Below are positions 60,820 through 64,000 of a DNA stretch of 64,000 nucleotides, piece after piece. Both the position numbers and the translations under genes were made by a program. The notes beneath the pieces are model-generated. The model was not told the origin of the DNA. It was given only the letters and a program-made list of their open reading frames with translations, and did not search any database. The stretch's first letter is position 1. Each line of letters starts with the position of its first letter. Origin of the DNA: DATBFG01 sp036558645 (GTDB taxonomy: Bacteria; Acidobacteriota; Terriglobia; Terriglobales; Acidobacteriaceae); contig DATBFG010000086.1 in NCBI GenBank assembly GCA_036558645.1, positions 1-64,000 on the forward strand, written 5' to 3'.

Positions 60820-61308
60820 ATGGGCGAGGGATACAAGCTGCTTGGATTTGTCGTGATAGCAATCCTCTATGTGGTCATCGGAATCATGGCGGCAATGGGC
60901 ACCATCACGATCTTCCGGAAAATCTTCACGCCCAAAGCTGAGCAGATCTTGTACGCAATGTTCCTAATCGCAATCGCCGCCCTGTACCTGGCTTTCATAG
61001 CCTACTTCGGGGCAGCAACAGCGTGGCAATGCGAAACAGCTGCGGTCATAGCTTTCGCCGCAATAGCTTTGCCGGGTGTGCGTCTGCCTTTCGCCCTGAT
61101 CATTGGGTTCACATTGCACGGGCTGTGGGACTTCCTCCACGAACTTCAGGCACATGGAGGCCCGTCGGGATTCGATCCCGGCCAATTGACCGCCGTGCCA
61201 CTCGCCTACGGGTTCTTTTGTGCAGCCTTTGACTTTTACGCGGCAGTGTACTTCTATCGCCGTCGCGGGGAATGGAATGCCGCCTGGAAGGGTGCGCGAC
61301 AAAACTGA
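60820..61308 (+). CDS. Small membrane protein resembling DUF6010
   Basis: A 162-residue protein with about five hydrophobic helices. The middle FTLHGLWDFLHELQAHGG and the C-terminal PLAYGFFCAAFDFYAAVYFYRRRGEW resemble the DUF6010 family pattern, which has HGxWDxxHH and an Asp near the end; I am only moderately sure. ATG 60820 has GGAG about 9 nt upstream. The reading back to 60607 runs antisense into the neighbouring gene and is rejected. It converges with murI. Confidence 0.72.
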   Translation: MGEGYKLLGFVVIAILYVVIGIMAAMGTITIFRKIFTPKAEQILYAMFLIAIAALYLAFIAYFGAATAWQCETAAVIAFAAIALPGVRLPFALIIGFTLHGLWDFLHELQAHGGPSGFDPGQLTAVPLAYGFFCAAFDFYAAVYFYRRRGEWNAAWKGARQN

Positions 61309-61370
61309 CTCTGCGTTTCATCCGGCAGAACCTGTAGTTATTTCCCTCTCGTTGGAGACTCAAGGAAAGA

Positions 61371-62195
61371 TTATTCTTTCAGGTCCACATGCCTTACATC
61401 GGTGATCTGCTGTCCCAGGAAGAACGATCCCAAGCGCTGGAACTTCTCCACCGAGTCTGTCGCAAAGAATTTTGCGCGTGGAAGTTGGCGGCGCTCCGGC
61501 TCTCCCGAGACCGGTATCGGCGTTGAACGCAACAACTGCTCGACCACGCGTGCCGTCGATTCCGCCGAGTCAACGATCGTGGCCTCCGGCGGCACGACTC
61601 TTCGCAACACAGGCTTGATGAGTGGATAATGCGTGCATCCCAAAACCAGCACGTCGGCCGCGCGAAAGCCATCCACGAAAGCTTCGTTCATGTAAATCTG
61701 GGCAACGACCTCCGTGACAGGATGTTCAACCCATCCTTCTTCCACGAGCGGCACCAGCAAAGGGCAGGCTTTTTCGCGCGCCTCAATTCCTCTTTGGGAT
61801 AAGGCGCTGCGATAAGCGTGGCTGCTGATGGTGGCATCGGTGCCGATTACAACGACTTTCTTCGTCTTGCTGGCAGCCGAGGCGGTCTCGGCCCCGGGTT
61901 CGACTACGCCGACGACGGGTACGCTTGCATTTGCGGTGATCTTATCGAGTGCCAAAGCAGTTGCCGTGTTGCAGGCAATCACCAGCATCTGTGCGCCGTG
62001 TTCTTCAAGGTAGCTCGTAGCACCTACTGCGTAGCGTGCGACCGTCTCAACTGATTTCGATCCGTAGGGAAGGCGTGCCGTATCGCCGAAATACAAGTAG
62101 TCGGCTTTGGGGACAAGCGCGAGAAGCTCGCGCAGAACGGTCAGTCCGCCGAAGCCGGAATCAAATACGCCTATAACTGGACGTCGCGGAGCCAT
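61371..62195 (-). CDS. murI: Glutamate racemase MurI
   Basis: A 274-residue cofactor-independent racemase making D-glutamate for peptidoglycan. It has GVFDSGFGGLTVL, the first catalytic Cys75 in ACNTAT and the second Cys187 in GCTHYPLI, with FGDTARLPYG. It follows the ABC-DtxR fusion by 51 bp on the same strand and may be in the same transcript. Length and motifs are normal. Confidence 0.96.
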   Translation of the reverse strand: MAPRRPVIGVFDSGFGGLTVLRELLALVPKADYLYFGDTARLPYGSKSVETVARYAVGATSYLEEHGAQMLVIACNTATALALDKITANASVPVVGVVEPGAETASAASKTKKVVVIGTDATISSHAYRSALSQRGIEAREKACPLLVPLVEEGWVEHPVTEVVAQIYMNEAFVDGFRAADVLVLGCTHYPLIKPVLRRVVPPEATIVDSAESTARVVEQLLRSTPIPVSGEPERRQLPRAKFFATDSVEKFQRLGSFFLGQQITDVRHVDLKE

Positions 62196-62246
62196 GAATG
62201 GACGAAGAACGATGATAGCAGGCTGGTTTCGAAGGAGCTCGCGGCG

Positions 62247-63470
62247 CTAGAAGCTTTCGGCCTTCGCGTCGCTGACGGTGACGAATTCCGACGTCAGGCT
62301 GCAGCATGGCCCGGGGGGAATGGGCGCTCCATGCGGACAGGTTCGCGGATGTCCGAGGAACGAGCAAATCTTGTCGGTTGCCTCCGGCGAAAGGATGTGC
62401 TCAAACTTGCACGCCTGCTGTTCGATTTCTGATTCACTGTCGAGAGCCAAGCTGTCGGTAAACAGCCGCTCTGCCAATCTGTGACGGCGGATGATATCCG
62501 CGGCACGCTGGCGTCCGCGGGGCGTGAACTCGACGATCATGCTGCCATCTCCGACAGAAACGCCGGTTGGCTTCAGCGCGTCGTGGCAGGGATTCACGAA
62601 CGGCCGGTGATCGTGCGCCTCGGGAGGATGAGGCAATGTATTCACCAGCCCAAGAGCCGTCATTTTTTCCACGGCGATACTCACAGGCAGCGCACCGTGA
62701 ACCTCCATGCGTCCCACTTCGGCAGTCTGGCCATGCTCTTCAAGCGCCCACAATTCTTCGAGCACTTCGTCGAATTGTTCTTCATCGGCCATGGCGAAGA
62801 CTTCTTGCGCGGCAATGCGTCCGTGATGCAATTCGATCCGACGATCTGCCAAGCGTGCCACCACGGGGTCGTGAGTAACCATCACGATGGTGCGGCCTTG
62901 CTGGTGAAGTTCGCGCAGCAGGCGGAGAACGATCTCTTCGTTTTGTGCGTCCAGATTTCCTGTGGGCTCGTCGGCGAGAACGATTCGCGGATCGTTGATG
63001 AGCGCCCGCGCGATGCACACCCTCTGCTGCTCCCCTCCGGAAAGCTGCGACGGAAGATGCCGCGCCCGTTCCTTCAGGCCTACGCGTTCGAGCGCATCCA
63101 GGGCTTCTTTCTCGTCGGTCATGCTGTGGAAGTACTGGGCCAGCATGACGTTTTCAAGAGATGTGAGGAAGGGAATCAGGTGGAATTGCTGGAAAACGAA
63201 TCCGATCTTCTCGGCGCGCACGCGGTTCAAGTCAGAGACGGAGATATTGGCAACATTCTCGCCATCGAGCCAGATCTCGCCGGAGGAGGGACGATCCAGA
63301 CATCCAATGAGGTTTACCAACGTGGACTTTCCCGAGCCCGAGGGACCCATGACAGCGACCCACTCCCCTGGGTCAACAGTCAGGGTGAAATCATCGAGCG
63401 CCCGGATCACTCCGCCATTGGCCTCGGCTCTGGCAGGATAGATCCGGCTGACATTTTTCAGCTTGATCAT
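62247..63470 (-). CDS. ABC transporter ATPase fused to a DtxR/MntR-type metal-dependent repressor
   Basis: Residues 1-225 are a LolD/MacB-type ABC ATPase: Walker A GPSGSGKST (42-50), LSGGE (143-147), Walker B IVLADEP (163-169) and His200. From about 228 the protein is a full DtxR-family regulator: helix-turn-helix EVLEELWALEEHG then VSIAVEKMTALGLV, then RRHRLAERLFTD with His330 and Glu334, QQACKFEH with Cys354, Glu357 and His358, and LGHPRTCPHG. Ligand positions match DtxR/MntR; where DtxR has Met10 this protein has Glu235, as in the MntR style. The wing contains a His/Cys-rich insert (281-301). The permease gene ends 1 nt before the ATG. The likely role is export control by a metal such as Mn or Fe; inferred. 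Confidence 0.9.
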   Translation of the reverse strand: MIKLKNVSRIYPARAEANGGVIRALDDFTLTVDPGEWVAVMGPSGSGKSTLVNLIGCLDRPSSGEIWLDGENVANISVSDLNRVRAEKIGFVFQQFHLIPFLTSLENVMLAQYFHSMTDEKEALDALERVGLKERARHLPSQLSGGEQQRVCIARALINDPRIVLADEPTGNLDAQNEEIVLRLLRELHQQGRTIVMVTHDPVVARLADRRIELHHGRIAAQEVFAMADEEQFDEVLEELWALEEHGQTAEVGRMEVHGALPVSIAVEKMTALGLVNTLPHPPEAHDHRPFVNPCHDALKPTGVSVGDGSMIVEFTPRGRQRAADIIRRHRLAERLFTDSLALDSESEIEQQACKFEHILSPEATDKICSFLGHPRTCPHGAPIPPGPCCSLTSEFVTVSDAKAESF

Positions 63471-63471
63471 T

Positions 63472-64000
63472 TCATTCCCCTCTCAAGATCATAGCGGGTT
63501 GCACGCGCCGCAACAACGAAATCGGAAACAATGACGATATCAGCGCGACAACTATGCTGCCGGAGATAATCCACGGCAACACGCTGAATCGTACCGTCAC
63601 AGGCGCATGGAAGTTGGCACGGCCGATCCATACTGCTGCGCCGGCGCCAACCGCGAAACCTATCAAGGCGCCCACAGTGCCCAGTGCCGCGGCTTCCGCG
63701 GCGAAAAATCCGTTTAACAATCTCTCCGAGCCGCCGAGCGCTTTCATGATGGCGAAATCGCGGCGGCGGTCGAAGACCCACCCAATCAGCGTCGAGAGTA
63801 CGCACAAGGCGGCGGTGGCGATAATCAGTATGGCGGAAATGAACAGCGTGGCACGGGTTTTTCCGAGGACGCGTGCCTCGCCTTCCATAATCTGCCGCAC
63901 AGGGCGAACCTCGCTGGATGGCAGCGCCTGAGCAAGTTTCTGAATGGTAGCGTTGATTTCTTCAGGCGATCCAGAGGCGGCAATTTCGATGGTGGAGGGT
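63472..64000 (-). CDS. FtsX/MacB-type ABC permease, C-terminal part (runs off the window)
   Basis: The visible 176 residues end an FtsX/MacB-like permease: a periplasmic piece (PSTIEIAASGSPEEINATIQ) followed by helices ATLFISAILIIATAALCVLS, LLNGFFAAEAAALGTVGALIGF (in part) and VLPWIISGSIVVALISSLFPI, with the conserved FAIMKALGGSE before the third-from-last helix and ending RRVQPAMILRGE. The frame continues to the window edge, so the 5-prime end is missing; a shorter start at 63900 is only an internal codon. The stop is 1 nt before the start of the ATPase-DtxR gene, so the two are coupled and the products should work together. Confidence 0.9.
   Translation of the reverse strand, partial: PSTIEIAASGSPEEINATIQKLAQALPSSEVRPVRQIMEGEARVLGKTRATLFISAILIIATAALCVLSTLIGWVFDRRRDFAIMKALGGSERLLNGFFAAEAAALGTVGALIGFAVGAGAAVWIGRANFHAPVTVRFSVLPWIISGSIVVALISSLFPISLLRRVQPAMILRGE

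Noticed and set aside
1..64000. CRISPR arrays, rRNA, tRNA, insertion sequences or prophage
   Set aside because: I looked for regular short repeats, tRNA-like T-arms and transposase or phage motifs and found none that hold up.

Overview
The window looks like about 64 kb of chromosome from an Acidobacteriota bacterium, most likely the Terriglobia/Koribacter side. This is inferred from gene style and not from a marker gene: a Ser/Thr kinase fused to a TolB-like propeller, several TonB-C-domain proteins with Pro/Gly-rich linkers, a single-locus Tad pilus, a divergent type I glutamine synthetase, and small Cys-containing proteins of a kind I associate with that phylum. Base composition is moderately GC-rich and even. 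I see no rRNA, tRNA, CRISPR array, transposase or prophage. Most of the window reads as ordinary chromosome, with a few short palindromic or structured intergenic elements.

Layout. 0.2-3.5 kb: a small membrane protein and a membrane Ser/Thr kinase. 3.5-9.5 kb: a cell-wall recycling locus, with murA, murQ and a serine hydrolase on the minus strand facing a divergent protein that joins an AmiE-type serine hydrolase to a NamZ (DUF1343) exo-muramidase domain. 9.7-13.2 kb: a small Cys protein, a glycine-zipper exported protein, a SIMPL-domain protein and an FAD monooxygenase. 13.5-18.2 kb: a divergent signalling pair, a response regulator with an HD-GYP domain and a 1164-residue hybrid histidine kinase whose receiver has Asn at the phosphoacceptor site. 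18.2-23.8 kb: an ArsR regulator, a sulfite-oxidase-like enzyme, and a TPR/NfeD/slipin/SPOR operon. 24-27.5 kb: glutamine synthetase, a TonB-domain protein and NADH dehydrogenase type II. 27.7-32.7 kb: a TetR-controlled RND efflux operon with a 31-bp operator-like palindrome at the tetR start.

32.7-49.6 kb holds a Tad/Flp pilus operon on the minus strand: two Flp pilins (one only 54 codons long and easy to miss), cpaB, cpaC, cpaE, cpaF, tadB, tadC, a DUF192 gene and a large TonB-like protein. It is flanked on both sides by paralogous multi-membrane proteins, and on one side also by a group of GT87-type membrane glycosyltransferases. No prepilin peptidase or TadE/TadG is present in the window. 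49.6-54.7 kb: a small conserved protein, an ECF sigma/zinc anti-sigma pair with a possible autoregulatory promoter, a GAF-like protein and an Slt-type lytic transglycosylase. 54.7-59.5 kb: ileS-lspA and a divergent TonB protein with a structured leader. 59.8-61.3 kb: small and membrane proteins.

61.4-64 kb holds the most unusual item. An ABC transporter ATPase is fused in one polypeptide to a complete DtxR/MntR-type metal-dependent repressor, is tightly coupled to an FtsX/MacB-type permease that runs off the window, and is followed by murI. This suggests an exporter ATPase whose metal-sensing DNA-binding domain is built in. Together with the AmiE-NamZ fusion, it is the best candidate here for an under-described system. 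All functional statements are homology reading by eye; no search was run.
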